Origin: Mycetohabitans rhizoxinica HKI 454
GTDB taxonomy: Bacteria > Pseudomonadota > Gammaproteobacteria > Burkholderiales > Burkholderiaceae
DNA length: 64,000 nt
Direction of reading: 5' to 3'
Assembly (NCBI RefSeq): GCF_000198775.1
Contig: NC_014718.1
Span: forward strand, 469,881 to 533,880
Made by a program: the position numbers and the translations under genes
The notes under the pieces: generated by a model
The model's input: only the letters and a program-made list of their open reading frames with translations
The model's database searches: none
Told to the model about the DNA's origin: nothing
Shown: piece after piece, positions 1-10,150 of the stretch
Layout of the letters: each line of letters starts with the position of its first letter
Numbering within the stretch: the first letter of the stretch is position 1

Positions 1-3000
1 TGCTGCAGCGCGTGCAAATACTGGTCAAGCCGCTCACGACTGTCGAAAGCCAACTGCACCATCAGTAGATACGGATCGCCTGTGCTGGCCAGCAGATGGT
101 GAAACAGCAGCCCGTCTTGCAGCGGCGACAGGGCATAAATGTCCTGAATATTAGCCACGCCACCGGACACTTGCTCGACAATCTTGTCAATGTCCGCTTG
201 CGTCAGCTCAATGAGCAGCAGCATCGACGGCGTAATCGCACTCGTGTCGGGCGTGATCGCGTTCGCAGGCACCGCCACGTCACAATGCTCACCCAACGTC
301 TGGGCCAACGCGCTGAGCACCGGCGTGTCGAACAGCGCGCGCACGGATAACCCGACTCCCCGACGCCGCAGGCGCTCAATCAACCGCACCGCGAGCAGTG
401 AATGGCCCCCGAGCGCAAAGAAGCTGTCGTGCCGACCCACACGTTCGACACCCAATAGCTCGGCCCAGATCGCCGCGAGCGTCGTCTCTAACTCGCCTTG
501 CGGCGCTTCATACGCTTGATGCGCCAGCGCCGCGTCATCCGGTGCGGGCAGTGCACGCCGATCGAGCTTGCCGTTCGGTGTCAGTGGAAACGCATCGAGT
601 CGCACAAACGCGCTGGGCACCATATACTCAGGCAGGCGAGCCGAGACATGCGCGCGCAGCGTGCTCGCCAGTGGCTCGTTTGCTTCGGCCTGCACATACG
701 CCACCAGCCGCTTAGCCGTGCCCTCGCCTGTTGCCAGCACCACCGCATCACGCACCTGCGGATGCGCCGTTAAGCACGCTTCGATCTCACCCGGTTCAAT
801 CCGAAAGCCGCGAATCTTGACTTGGTCATCGTTGCGCCCCACAAACTCCAGATTGCCGTCCGGTAAATAACGCGCCAAATCCCCGGTCTTATACAGCCGT
901 GCACCCGGCTCACCCACGAACGGATCGCGCACAAAGCGCTCAGCGGTCAGCTTCGGGCGGTTCAGATAGCCGCGTGCCACCCCCGCGCCACCAATATACA
1001 GCTCACCGACCGCACCCAGTGGCACCGGCTGGCCATGCGCATCAAGCAGATAAACTCGCGTGTTCGCTACCGGCCGGCCAATCGGGATGCTGGCGTTTGT
1101 TTCCGAAACGGACGTGATCTTGTAAGTCGTCGCAAACGTGGTGCTCTCAGTCGGACCGTAACCGTTGATCAGCTGCTCAGGAGGTGACTCGCGCATCACT
1201 CGCGCAACCAACCTCGCACCCAACACGTCTCCTCCGACAATCAATACCTTGAGTTGAGAGAAGGCCGTGTCCACCTGTGCGGCCATCTGATTAAACAAGC
1301 CAACGGTGAGCCACAAGATGCTGATGTGCTGTTCGCGCAAAGTGTGCGCAAACGCAGCGGGCATTAGCACCGTGTCATGATCGATCACCACAACGGTGGC
1401 GCCATTCAACAGCGGTGCCCACACTTCAAACGTGCTCGCGTCGAAAGCCGGGTTCGCTGCGAACGCCACACGATCACCGGTGCAAATGTCAACATAGTCA
1501 TTGTTGATGACCAACCGCGCAATCGCATGATGCGGCACCATCACGCCCTTCGGGGTGCCGGTCGAACCCGACGTATAGATCACATACGCCAGATGCCGGG
1601 CCGTCAGCTCGGCTACCGACGGATTCGTGTCCGGCCACGCCGGCAGGGTGGTTGGATCAAGCACCGTACACTCGGCAATCACCGCCTCGCCCAACGCAGC
1701 GCGCCCGGCCGCATCGGCCAGCACAATGCTCGGTGCCGCATCAGCGAGAATGTGCGCCAAGCGCTCACCCGGATAGCTCGGGTCGAGCGGCACATACGCG
1801 CCGCCGGCCTTCAAAATCGCCAAGAGCCCCACCACCATCGCCGGTGAGCGCTCAGCGCAGATCGCCACCTGCGCATCCGGCTTGACGCCTAACTTGATCA
1901 ACTGGTGCGCGAGGCGATTGGCTTGTGCGTTCAGCTGCGCATAGCTCAGTGTCTGCGCTTCATACACCAGCGCTGGCGCCTCGGGCGTGCGCTCAACCTG
2001 CGTTTCGAATAGCTGGTGGATGCATAAGTGCGACGGATAGTCCCGCTGCGTCGCATTCCACGTGTCAAGCAGCAACTGACGCTCGGCCGGTGACAGCAAC
2101 TCAAGCGTTGCAACCGGCTGCTGGGGGCGAGCCACCATGGCGCGCAACATCGTCTGTAGATACCCGACGTGCCGCTCGATCGTGGATCGGTCAAACAGCG
2201 CCGTCGCATACCCTAAGCTGCCAACGACCTCCTCGCCTGCCTCAGATAAATTCAGCTCGAGATCGAACTTCACTGCGTCATACTCCAGCTCCGCCGGCGT
2301 GGCCGCGAGCCCGGGTAGGCGCCACTCGCCTGGCGCATTGTTCTGCCACGCCAACATCACTTGAAACAGCGGCGTATGATTCAAGCGACGCGGCGGCTGC
2401 ACGATCTCCACCACTTGCTCGAACGGTAAATCCTGATGCGCTTGCGCATCGAGTGTCGGGCGCCGCACGCGCGCGAGCAGCTCTGCGGTATCAGGCTCGC
2501 CCGACAAATCCATGCGCAACGCCAACGTATTGACAAAAAAGCCAATCAACGGCTCGATCTGCGGGTGGTTACGATTAGCGCTGGGCGTGCCGATGACCAT
2601 GTCGTGCTGACCTGACAGACGCGCGAGCACCGTGCTCCATGCAGCGAGCATCGTCATAAATAGCGTCGTGCCGTGCTCAGCGCTTAAGCGCTTGAGCGCT
2701 TGCGTGGTGGCCGCATCAATGCGCACCGGCGCCTGTGCGCCGGCAAACGACTGTTGCGCCGGGCGCGGCCTGTCGGTCGGTAGCTCAAGCAGCACCGGCG
2801 CATCCGCGAGCGTCGCGCGCCAATAGTCACTTTGCGCCTGCAGCCGCTCACCTGTGAGCCACTGTCGTTGCCACGCCGCATAGTCCGGATACTGAACCGC
2901 CAACGGCGGCAGCGGATCGGCTTGCGCCCCGACGCTTGCGGCGTACAATGCGCTCAACTCGCGCGCGAGCACCCCGATCGACCAGCCGTCCGACACAATA

Positions 3001-6000
3001 TGGTGTTGCGTGATTAGCACCACGTGTTCCTCATCGGCCACTTGAATGCCGCATGCGCGCATCAACGGGCCCTGCGCTAGATCGAACGGCGCGTGCACGG
3101 CTTCGTGACTCAAGCGTGCCAGTTGTGCCTGCGCGTGCGGCACCCCGCGCAGATCATGCCAGCGCAGCGGCACGCCCGTGTCCGCCGGCAGCAGCCGTAC
3201 CTGCGGCTGACCCTCGACGCTCACAAACGTCGAGCGCAACGCTTCATGACGCGCGAATAGCGCATCGAGCGCCTGCTGCCATGCCGCTCGATCCAGCGGC
3301 CCGCGCACGTGCAGCGCCAGCGGCGTATGATACGACTCACTGACTCCATCGAGCTGCGCGAGGAACCACAGCCGCTGTTGTGCGAACGACAGCGGCAAAC
3401 TACCTTTGCGAGACACCGGTGTGATCTCGGACAGCGCATCGGTGCCTTGCTGCAAGTGGGCTTCGAGCGCCGCGGCAAACGCGGCCAACGTCGGTGTGGC
3501 GAACAAGGTCGCCAGCGGCACGTCAGCGCCCAGCCTTCTGACCCGGTTCATCAACCGCACTGCCAGCAGCGAGTGGCCCCCGAGCGCAAAGAAGCTGTCA
3601 TGCCGACCCACACGCTCGACACTCAATAGCTCGGCCCAGATCGTCGCGAGCGTCGTCTCCAACTCGCCTTGCGGTGCTTCATACGCTTGATGCGCCAGCG
3701 CCTCGTCATCCGGTGCGGGCAGCGCACGCCGATCGAGCTTGCCGTTCGGTGTCAGCGGCAACGCATCGAGCCGCACAAACGCACTGGGCACCATGTACTC
3801 GGGCAACGCGGCCGCCACATGTGTGCGCAAGGTACCGGCCAACGCGTCATCGGGCTCGGCCACCACATACGCGACCAGACGCTTGGTGCTGCCTTCTCCC
3901 ATGGCCAGCACCACCGCCTCGCGCACCTGTGCATGCTGGGCCAAGCACGCCTCGATCTCGCCTAGTTCAATGCGAAAGCCGCGGATCTTGACTTGATGGT
4001 CGTTGCGTCCCAGGAACTCCAGATTGCCATCGGGTAAATACCGTGCCAAATCCCCCGTCTTGTACAGTCGCGCATCGGGCTTGTCTGAGAACGGATCACG
4101 CACAAAACGCTCAGCGGTCAACTCCGGGCGGTTCAGGTAACCGCGCGCGACGCCCACGCCGCCAATATACAGCTCACCGACCGCACCCAACGGCACCGGC
4201 TTCTTGTGCGCGTCCAGGATATAAAGCCGAGTATTGTCAATGGGACGACCAATCGTACGCCAGTTATTTTCTTCGTCGATGACCTCATGCACGGTGGCGG
4301 TCACCGTCGTCTCAGTCGGACCATAAACGTTGAACAAACGCGGTCGGTAACCTGCCCCCGCAAACCATGCGCTTTGTGCTGACACGCTCAGCGCCTCTCC
4401 ACTAATCATGACCACGCGCACATTGTCCGGAACAGGGACTTTTTCCTGCGCCAATTGGGACCAAAATTGGGTAGGTAAATCCGTCACGCTCACACGGTTC
4501 GCCTTGCAAAGCGCCCAAAATTGCTGGGCCCCAGCTAACCAAGCATCGGTGCGTAGCACCAATGCCGCACCCTGGGTCAACGTGACAAAAATCTCTCCGA
4601 CCGACGCATCGAAGGACAGCGACGAGCATTGCAACACCCGGTCGTGCGCAGTGACGCCAAGTTTTTGAGTCATGGACGTCACAAGGTTGACCGCGCTGCG
4701 ATGTTGAATCATCACCCCTTTGGGCTGGCCCGTGGAACCTGACGTATAAATCACGTAGGCCAAGCTCTGTGCAGTCAGTGTCAATTCAGGATTGCGTGCG
4801 CTTTGGCGTGTCCACTGCGCTACATCAGCCTGCAAGTCCAGTACCGGCACTCCGGCTCCCAGGCATTGCGTCACTGCGGCAGGCGGAGTGCCAACGCTCA
4901 ACAAGGCTACGGGCGCACTGTCCGCCATCATATACGCTAAGCGTTCTGGCGGATACGCGGGATCGAGCGGCACGTATGTACCGCCCGCCTTTAGAATCGC
5001 GAGCAGTCCGGCCACCATCGCCGGTGAACGCTCGACGCAGATCGCCACCCGTGCATCGGGCTTGACGCCCCACTCGATCAACTGGTGCGCGAGGCGATTG
5101 GCTTGTGCATTCAGCTGCGCATAGCTAAACGTTTGATCTTCAAACACCAGCGCTGGCGCCTCGGGCGTGCGCTCAACCTGCGCTTCGAACAACTGGTGAA
5201 TGCATAAGTGCGACGGATACGCCCGCTGCGTCGCATTCCATTCAACCAGCAGCCGATGCCGCTCGTCAGCGTCGAGCAGATCGATGCGGTCAATCGGTTG
5301 CGTGGCATCGGCTGCGAGCACTTGCATGAACCGGATAAACCGGCGCTGATGCGCGTTAAGCGCCTCTGTCGTGTAGCATGCAGGATTGGCATCAAAGTCA
5401 ATCCGTAATTGGCGGCTATGGGGTGTCCAATAAACACCAAGCATCAGATCGTCAACCGGACCAGCGAGCAGATTATGGTTCGTCGATGCATGCCCGCCAA
5501 ACGACAGCGCGTAGTCAAACGGCATCACGTTGACCGTGGTACCAAACAGCCGCTGCCCGGGCGCCAGCCCAAGTTGACGCTGCAGCGCTTCGCTCGGGTA
5601 GCGTTGATAGGGCAGTGCGCTTTGGATTTCCTGCGCCGCCTGCCGCATCAACGACAATAAGTTCATCTCCGGCTCGACGCTAAACCGCAGCGGCACCGTA
5701 TTGGCCACCATGCCAGGAATGTGCTGGTCTGCCCCTAATCGGGCAGTCATGGGCAAACCGAGCACCACGTCCTGCGCGCCGCTCATCCGATGCAGATACG
5801 CGGCTAGCGCGGCGCTCAAGAACTGCGCCAGCCGGCCCGCATCCAGCACATAGTCGTCCACCCATTGGGTAGCCAGGTACGTCGTCTGACGCAGCCGCTG
5901 CTGTAAAGCCGGGGCTGCGCGGCTTGCCAGCGTCACGGGCTCAGGCCAATGGGCGCAGTGCTGAAGCCAATACGCTTCGTCTTGTGCTCGTTGGGCCGAT

Positions 6001-6563
6001 GCCTGATATTGCGCATCACTTTCCAATAGCTGTCGGATCGAGCCAAAATTACATGCCGTCGGCGCCTCTCCCGCGCACAGCGCGCTATACACGTGTGCAA
6101 CGCGTTGGGCGATCAAGGACTGGCCATAGCCATCCATCATGATATGGTGATAGCGCTGGTACCACATCCATTGCGCGGGCGCCACTTTCAGCAACGCATA
6201 GCAAAAAAGCGGTCCCTGCATTAGATTCACCGGCTGCTGATAATCGGCCCGCATCCACGCCTGGGCCGCTGCTTGAGGATCGGTTTGTGCCGTGAGGTCC
6301 AGCACCGGCATCGACCATGCGGGTGCACCGATCCTCTGCCGCAGCCCGTCATCGCTATCGATAAATTGCAAGCGCAGGGTGTCGGCCTCGTCGATCACTT
6401 GACGCAATGCCGCTTCAAACACGGCCGGCTCAACTGCACCTTCGATCACCGTGTACTGCGCAATGTTGTACACGGGGCTGTCTGGATGCAGCTGCTGCGC
6501 GAGCCAAATCTCCGTTTGAGCAGCGGATAATGCATACGTAGTGAGCATGACGCTGACATCCAT
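1..6563 (-). CDS. Non-ribosomal peptide synthetase, 5' part (cut by left window edge)
   Basis: The reading frame stays open to the left edge, so the 3' end is missing. Start ATG at 6563-6561 has GGAG about 9 nt upstream; an in-frame ATG lies 18 nt earlier. Domains in order: starter-type C (HHIMMDG, about 6500-5260), A1 (TSGSTG box near 4740), T1 (GGHSLL near 3570), C2 (HHIVSDG near 3000), A2 (TSGSTG near 1570), T2 (GGHSLL near 400), then the start of another C domain with HHLLASTGD. That last motif fits the HH(I/L)xxxxGD signature of dual epimerisation/condensation domains. Specificity residues read by eye: A1 D-A-G-D-M-S-V-V-T (not assigned); A2 D-A-F-W-I-G-G-T-F (the valine code). The starter C is a close paralogue of that of the NRPS at 41.9-61.6 kb. 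Product unknown. Confidence 0.95.
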   Translation of the reverse strand, partial: MDVSVMLTTYALSAAQTEIWLAQQLHPDSPVYNIAQYTVIEGAVEPAVFEAALRQVIDEADTLRLQFIDSDDGLRQRIGAPAWSMPVLDLTAQTDPQAAAQAWMRADYQQPVNLMQGPLFCYALLKVAPAQWMWYQRYHHIMMDGYGQSLIAQRVAHVYSALCAGEAPTACNFGSIRQLLESDAQYQASAQRAQDEAYWLQHCAHWPEPVTLASRAAPALQQRLRQTTYLATQWVDDYVLDAGRLAQFLSAALAAYLHRMSGAQDVVLGLPMTARLGADQHIPGMVANTVPLRFSVEPEMNLLSLMRQAAQEIQSALPYQRYPSEALQRQLGLAPGQRLFGTTVNVMPFDYALSFGGHASTNHNLLAGPVDDLMLGVYWTPHSRQLRIDFDANPACYTTEALNAHQRRFIRFMQVLAADATQPIDRIDLLDADERHRLLVEWNATQRAYPSHLCIHQLFEAQVERTPEAPALVFEDQTFSYAQLNAQANRLAHQLIEWGVKPDARVAICVERSPAMVAGLLAILKAGGTYVPLDPAYPPERLAYMMADSAPVALLSVGTPPAAVTQCLGAGVPVLDLQADVAQWTRQSARNPELTLTAQSLAYVIYTSGSTGQPKGVMIQHRSAVNLVTSMTQKLGVTAHDRVLQCSSLSFDASVGEIFVTLTQGAALVLRTDAWLAGAQQFWALCKANRVSVTDLPTQFWSQLAQEKVPVPDNVRVVMISGEALSVSAQSAWFAGAGYRPRLFNVYGPTETTVTATVHEVIDEENNWRTIGRPIDNTRLYILDAHKKPVPLGAVGELYIGGVGVARGYLNRPELTAERFVRDPFSDKPDARLYKTGDLARYLPDGNLEFLGRNDHQVKIRGFRIELGEIEACLAQHAQVREAVVLAMGEGSTKRLVAYVVAEPDDALAGTLRTHVAAALPEYMVPSAFVRLDALPLTPNGKLDRRALPAPDDEALAHQAYEAPQGELETTLATIWAELLSVERVGRHDSFFALGGHSLLAVRLMNRVRRLGADVPLATLFATPTLAAFAAALEAHLQQGTDALSEITPVSRKGSLPLSFAQQRLWFLAQLDGVSESYHTPLALHVRGPLDRAAWQQALDALFARHEALRSTFVSVEGQPQVRLLPADTGVPLRWHDLRGVPHAQAQLARLSHEAVHAPFDLAQGPLMRACGIQVADEEHVVLITQHHIVSDGWSIGVLARELSALYAASVGAQADPLPPLAVQYPDYAAWQRQWLTGERLQAQSDYWRATLADAPVLLELPTDRPRPAQQSFAGAQAPVRIDAATTQALKRLSAEHGTTLFMTMLAAWSTVLARLSGQHDMVIGTPSANRNHPQIEPLIGFFVNTLALRMDLSGEPDTAELLARVRRPTLDAQAHQDLPFEQVVEIVQPPRRLNHTPLFQVMLAWQNNAPGEWRLPGLAATPAELEYDAVKFDLELNLSEAGEEVVGSLGYATALFDRSTIERHVGYLQTMLRAMVARPQQPVATLELLSPAERQLLLDTWNATQRDYPSHLCIHQLFETQVERTPEAPALVYEAQTLSYAQLNAQANRLAHQLIKLGVKPDAQVAICAERSPAMVVGLLAILKAGGAYVPLDPSYPGERLAHILADAAPSIVLADAAGRAALGEAVIAECTVLDPTTLPAWPDTNPSVAELTARHLAYVIYTSGSTGTPKGVMVPHHAIARLVINNDYVDICTGDRVAFAANPAFDASTFEVWAPLLNGATVVVIDHDTVLMPAAFAHTLREQHISILWLTVGLFNQMAAQVDTAFSQLKVLIVGGDVLGARLVARVMRESPPEQLINGYGPTESTTFATTYKITSVSETNASIPIGRPVANTRVYLLDAHGQPVPLGAVGELYIGGAGVARGYLNRPKLTAERFVRDPFVGEPGARLYKTGDLARYLPDGNLEFVGRNDDQVKIRGFRIEPGEIEACLTAHPQVRDAVVLATGEGTAKRLVAYVQAEANEPLASTLRAHVSARLPEYMVPSAFVRLDAFPLTPNGKLDRRALPAPDDAALAHQAYEAPQGELETTLAAIWAELLGVERVGRHDSFFALGGHSLLAVRLIERLRRRGVGLSVRALFDTPVLSALAQTLGEHCDVAVPANAITPDTSAITPSMLLLIELTQADIDKIVEQVSGGVANIQDIYALSPLQDGLLFHHLLASTGDPYLLMVQLAFDSRERLDQYLHALQ

Positions 6564-6793
6564 AACACAGCTCCGATTCATGCGACCGAGCGGCCTGATG
6601 TTTAATAGGTGTACGAATAAATATTAATACGATAATCAGAATCTATCGTTGCGCTTCAGGGACCACGACGGCTTTGATGACACGTAGCGTGTAATTTTTA
6701 GTCATTCACTGCGGCGACCAGGGCCACTCATCACACGCGTCAGTGCGCCGTTCGTGTCACCTGGCCGGCCAGTGATCACGGCACGACCAATTT

Positions 6794-7186
6794 ATGTCAA
6801 GCTTTAGCAAAAACGCTGAGTATCACGCGCGTGACGCTGCGCGCAAATTAACATTACAGTCGGTCAAGCAAGACGGTTCAAAAAACAGGGCAAGCCAGCG
6901 CATCGCACAGGCGTGGCGTCATTGGGTTCAGTACTGCGTACTGCTTCATTTTCCCGCCAGACATCACTTTTATGTAGCCATACGACTACGGCAACGCACT
7001 CGTTCTCTGGCCCATCAGCTCGACATTAACTGCTTCACGTCTCGCAAACACTGTGCCCAGCTGTCAGGAGCCGCTACAAAGATTCAGGTCATTGCAACGC
7101 TTAGCGCCGAGTTGAAAGACTATAAAGCGCCCGCCATGATGCACTCAAGTCCATTATCTTTTCTTAAAACGACAGTTCTTGAATGA
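6794..7186 (+). CDS. Doubtful hypothetical ORF in the NRPS upstream region
   Basis: This 130-residue frame starts at ATG 6794. I recognise no family, signal peptide or membrane segment, and no convincing ribosome binding site precedes it. It lies between the NRPS start and a field of decayed genes, so it may not be real. The flanks 6564-6793 and 7187-7438 hold no gene I can support. The first of these must contain the promoter of the leftward NRPS gene and is locally AT-rich around 6600-6650. Confidence 0.15.
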   Translation: MSSFSKNAEYHARDAARKLTLQSVKQDGSKNRASQRIAQAWRHWVQYCVLLHFPARHHFYVAIRLRQRTRSLAHQLDINCFTSRKHCAQLSGAATKIQVIATLSAELKDYKAPAMMHSSPLSFLKTTVLE

Positions 7187-7438
7187 ATGAAACGATAAAG
7201 TTGAAACTCGCAAACAAAAGCGGAAGGCAAGCCATTGCGGTTCGCCACTGTGCCAACCTATCAGCGAGGCTTGGCACGCACTTAGCTCAGACTGCTGGGG
7301 CAGCAGAGCGCATTAAATGCTGTTAAGTGTGAAGCCACCGCATTGCTGGCATAACAGCGTCGCCCTTCGATTACAGACCATCACAATCGCATCATCGTAT
7401 TTTGCGCCCTACATCATTCTCACCGCCCATCGATCATC

Positions 7439-7753
7439 GTGGGCGCCGCTACCTCATCCGTCAGCGTACAGCGATCCGTTATGAGCGTGAGTCCTTGGCA
7501 TTACCTTGCTGACCATGACACTTGGGGTTATCGGTATCACCTTTCCGATTCTGCCCAGCCTGCTGCGCGCGCTCAGCACCACCGAGCCAATCTTCACATC
7601 CTGCTGGACGCCTATGCGTTGGCGCAGTTGCTATGTTCATCCGTACTCGGCGCGCCCAGTGATCACTTCGAACGCCGCCCGGTGCTGCTAGCCTCGTTAA
7701 TCGGCGGGGCGGCGATTAACTCTGCTGTGATGGCCATCGCGCCTACACTGTGA
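7439..7753 (+). pseudogene. MFS (TetA-like) transporter N-terminal fragment, frameshifted
   Basis: Two frames together give a major facilitator N-terminus. From about 7506 one frame reads LTMTLGVIGITFPILPSLLR (TM1). After a shift near 7600 the other frame reads YALAQLLCSSVLGAPSDHFE, then RRPVLLASLIGGA (TM2, the motif A loop G-x-x-S-D-x-F-x-R-R-P, and TM3). The fragment stops at 7753, just before an IS3-type end at about 7772, so the rest of the gene was lost by insertion or deletion. It was probably a tetracycline/multidrug-type efflux gene. It cannot be functional. Confidence 0.7.
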
Positions 7754-7771
7754 CCGCCTGATTGCCAACAT

Positions 7772-8030
7772 GACTGTGAACCGACCCCGGAAAGTTGGAC
7801 GCTAACCTCTCGGGGGCTTCATAAGCAGGTACACCGAGCAGCAGAAGCTGCGAGTAGTTGAGGATTATTTGTCGGGTCAGTCGGGCCTGAAGACTGCCGC
7901 CAAGCGGCATGATGTCGATATTTCTGCGGTGCGCAGCTGGGTGGCAGCATATCGCGAGCATGGGTGCGTCGGGCTCATGAAGAAGCAACGTGTTGACTAC
8001 AGTGCCGAATTCGAGCTGGCGGCCCTTTAA
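7772..8030 (+). mobile_element. IS3-family element remnant: left end and OrfA
   Basis: The sequence near 7774 (GAACCGACCCCGGAAAGTTGGAC) resembles the terminal inverted repeat of IS3-family elements. From about 7821 the plus strand encodes an OrfA helix-turn-helix protein: YTEQQKLRVVEDYLSGQSG, then AAKRHDVDISAVRSWVAAY. The expected ATG is replaced by ATA. The reading is cut at about 8020, where it runs directly into an integrase fragment. OrfB and the right end are absent. Confidence 0.7.
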
Positions 8031-8180
8031 CGGGCCGCTGTTCGCGGCCAGCCATCGGCAAGCGCGGGTCATCCTAAACGGCCTGTTCACCTGGCTAGTA
8101 GACGCCGGCTACCTGCGCGGCAACCCGATGGCGCTGCTGCGCCAGCGCGCCAAGCGCTCAGCCCCACGCGCGCCGACCTC
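8020..8180 (+). pseudogene. Tyrosine-recombinase (phage-type integrase) internal fragment
   Basis: About 50 codons read like the core-binding part of a site-specific tyrosine recombinase: RQARVILNGLFTWLVDAGYL followed by GNPMALLRQRA, the usual 'M/LFxWLVDAGYLxGNPxAL' segment. No catalytic R-H-R-Y region is present. The fragment is fused upstream to the IS3 OrfA remnant. Downstream (8165-8283) another short open stretch, RADLNAVLARRSELLDI and onward, belongs to no family I recognise. The region looks like stacked mobile-element debris. Confidence 0.55.
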
Positions 8181-8415
8181 AATGCCGTGTTGGCACGGCG
8201 CAGTGAACTGCTTGACATCAACCCGGACGACCTTGAGGAAGTGCTGCGCGAAGCGATCCGGTACAACCGGCAGTGCAGGTAACTGCGCAGCGGTGCAGCG
8301 GCAGCGGCAGAAGGTGGCGCGGAGCCCATTGTGCGGCAACTGCTCAGCGATGGCTGCCCCAGGTACATGCGTTGCTGGATAACAATGAGTTAATACGAAG
8401 AAGCAGGATCACCTT

Positions 8416-8813
8416 ATGCGTATCGCACTGAAACGTATCGCGCCGCAACGATCGTCGGCCTGTCGTCGCTCGACTCGGGCATCACTGTCGCGTAATACGC
8501 GCAGCAGCCGCACGCCGATCCGTTCCAAGGCTCCGGCATCACACGTCAACAGCAAAAGAACGAGTTGCTGCTATTAGAGCGTAATGGATACCAGCCAAGT
8601 AGCAATAGCCCGTATTACCCAGAAGACATCCAGCGTGCAGAGCAGCGCGCCCATAACGGCACGGGTGGCGTTAGCCCGGGAAGCAGCAGCGCTGGCTCGC
8701 CGGCCAAACCTAGCCACCAGGACAACGGCGGCAACGCTGCCCGATCGGCTGTGCCGGGCAACGATATGGGCAACGGGATAAATCCAGGCGGCGTGTCGTT
8801 AGGTACGCGCTAA
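8416..8813 (+). pseudogene. DUF4148-type secreted protein, broken in the signal peptide
   Basis: The frame ending at 8813 contains ELLLLERNGYQPSSNSPYYP then EDIQRAEQRA. This matches the conserved 'L.LE.AGY.P....YP.DIQAAEAR' block of small DUF4148 proteins common in Burkholderia. It is followed by a Gly/Ser-rich tail. The upstream part beginning MRIALKRIA needs a one-base shift to read AATIVGLSSLDSGITVA (a signal peptide), which is followed at once by TAA. A frameshift plus a stop in the export signal implies inactivation. Function of the family is unknown. Confidence 0.6.
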
Positions 8814-8838
8814 TCGCCGGCGCCGCAACCGAGGCGCC

Positions 8839-9240
8839 GGGCGAGCCAGCTGTGATGCGGCGTGCGCAAACGCCGTGACGCTGCGCGAAGTTGCGTATCT
8901 CGCTGGCCACGATCGCAAACGAGCGTCCCGCCTCATCTACAAACGAGCGCTCCGCTTCATGTAAGCGGTGCAAACGAAGCGCCCCGTCGTGCATGCGCGC
9001 ATACAACGCTTGCGCGTGCGCGACCTCTTCGCGCGGCGGCTTCACGCGCACGCTAAGGTAGCAGACCATTCGCCCGGTCCGATGACCGGCGTGACGCTGT
9101 CCAGCACCCAGTCATCGTCGCCGTTCTTGCAACGGCTCTTAACCAGACCGCTCCATTGACAGCCATGCTCAAGCGTGCGCCACATGTCACCAAACGCCCT
9201 CTAAGGTCATGTCAGAATGCCGGATGATGTGGTGTGGCTG
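8839..9240 (-). pseudogene. Aer-type PAS chemoreceptor fragment
   Basis: Read on the minus strand from about 9230: HHIIRHSDMT, a frameshift and stop, then DMWRTLEHGCQWSGLVKSRC, VTPVIGPGE, a break, CYLSVRVKPPREEVAHAQAL and finally EAGRSFAIVASEIRN. These are the PAS-domain blocks of Aer-like aerotaxis receptors followed directly by a scrap of the MCP signalling domain. The HAMP region and most of the signalling domain are missing. Several breaks and a large internal deletion make it non-functional. Confidence 0.65.
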
Positions 9241-9469
9241 GCCGATAGATTGTTGGAGGTCATGTCACCGAGCCTTCACAAAAATTGACGGCTTGGATAT
9301 CCAACTGGCGGATGCCGATGTGGGGCCGGCCGTGGCCACCTTGCAACCATGGATGCCGCACCGGGCCGGGCCGTCTGCGGCATCCGGAACATGGCCAACC
9401 AGCAGCGTGCGGCGCCACGGGAGCGTAGCCGGACATATTGGTCACCTATGACGTCCGCGATGGTCCACG

Positions 9470-10075
9470 TCAATCGCGCGGTGTCGGCGACGGCAGTGTT
9501 TCGAAGTCCCAAGCGATACTGGCATACGCACGTGCGGCCCGCTGGGGATCCGACGACCGTCGAGCATCGTCGAAATCATGCGCCGGTCCGACTGTCATCG
9601 ACGCCACGCCATTGATTAGAGAGCCAACACAATTTACCACAGCAAGGTACGTCTCACCCGATTTGAAATGTTCAATGGCATCGCGTCCGAATACCCTGCT
9701 TTCGACCAGATGCGCCCCCGTATGGGTTTGCGTACCAGAGCGCAACCCTTCCATATTCGCAATAACCCCATCATGCGCGCGATCCGATATGCCGATGTTC
9801 TGTTTCTCCAATAGGCCACTGATTTGTTGCACCACGGGGGGATAATACTTCGCTTCAGGATGCTGGGCAAAACAGGCGGCCTGGCTCGTCACATTTCTGC
9901 GCCTTGCCATCGACGTGCGGCATGCGAGCGCAGGCAGTTCAGCCAGCACGCCCTCTGGCTTTGAACCGGCACGTGCCTGCCGCTGTCCCGCGACTTCACT
10001 ACCTGTATTCAGCTCATTGTGAAACGACAAGGAATCCACCTGCGCCGAGCCTGGACTGATCGTATTGACTTGCAT
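9470..10075 (-). CDS. Hypothetical protein, possible secreted/effector-like, possibly truncated
   Basis: I do not recognise this protein. I prefer the ATG at 10075 (MQVNTISPGSAQVDSLSFHN) because GTGAGG lies upstream at a plausible distance; an in-frame upstream start at 10150 has no clear ribosome binding site. The first 45 residues are Ser/Gln/Asn-rich, polar and lack a classical signal peptide, which is compatible with a type III-secreted N-terminus but not proof of it. No membrane segment or catalytic motif is visible. The C-terminal 30 residues look low in information, so the original end may have been lost. It sits alone among pseudogenes; no hrp-type promoter box was seen upstream. Confidence 0.4.
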   Translation of the reverse strand: MQVNTISPGSAQVDSLSFHNELNTGSEVAGQRQARAGSKPEGVLAELPALACRTSMARRRNVTSQAACFAQHPEAKYYPPVVQQISGLLEKQNIGISDRAHDGVIANMEGLRSGTQTHTGAHLVESRVFGRDAIEHFKSGETYLAVVNCVGSLINGVASMTVGPAHDFDDARRSSDPQRAARAYASIAWDFETLPSPTPRD

Positions 10076-10150
10076 GGGGAGCCTCACTAATTGAACTGTC
10101 AAATAAAGGCATCTGACTTGGCGGAAATGCAACGCGCATCTATTTAACAC

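Noticed and set aside
6600..6660. A Fur-box-like AT-rich sequence (around GATAATCAGAATC) upstream of the left NRPS
   Set aside because: Only a partial match; the NRPS shows no siderophore-specific domain, so iron control is not supported.
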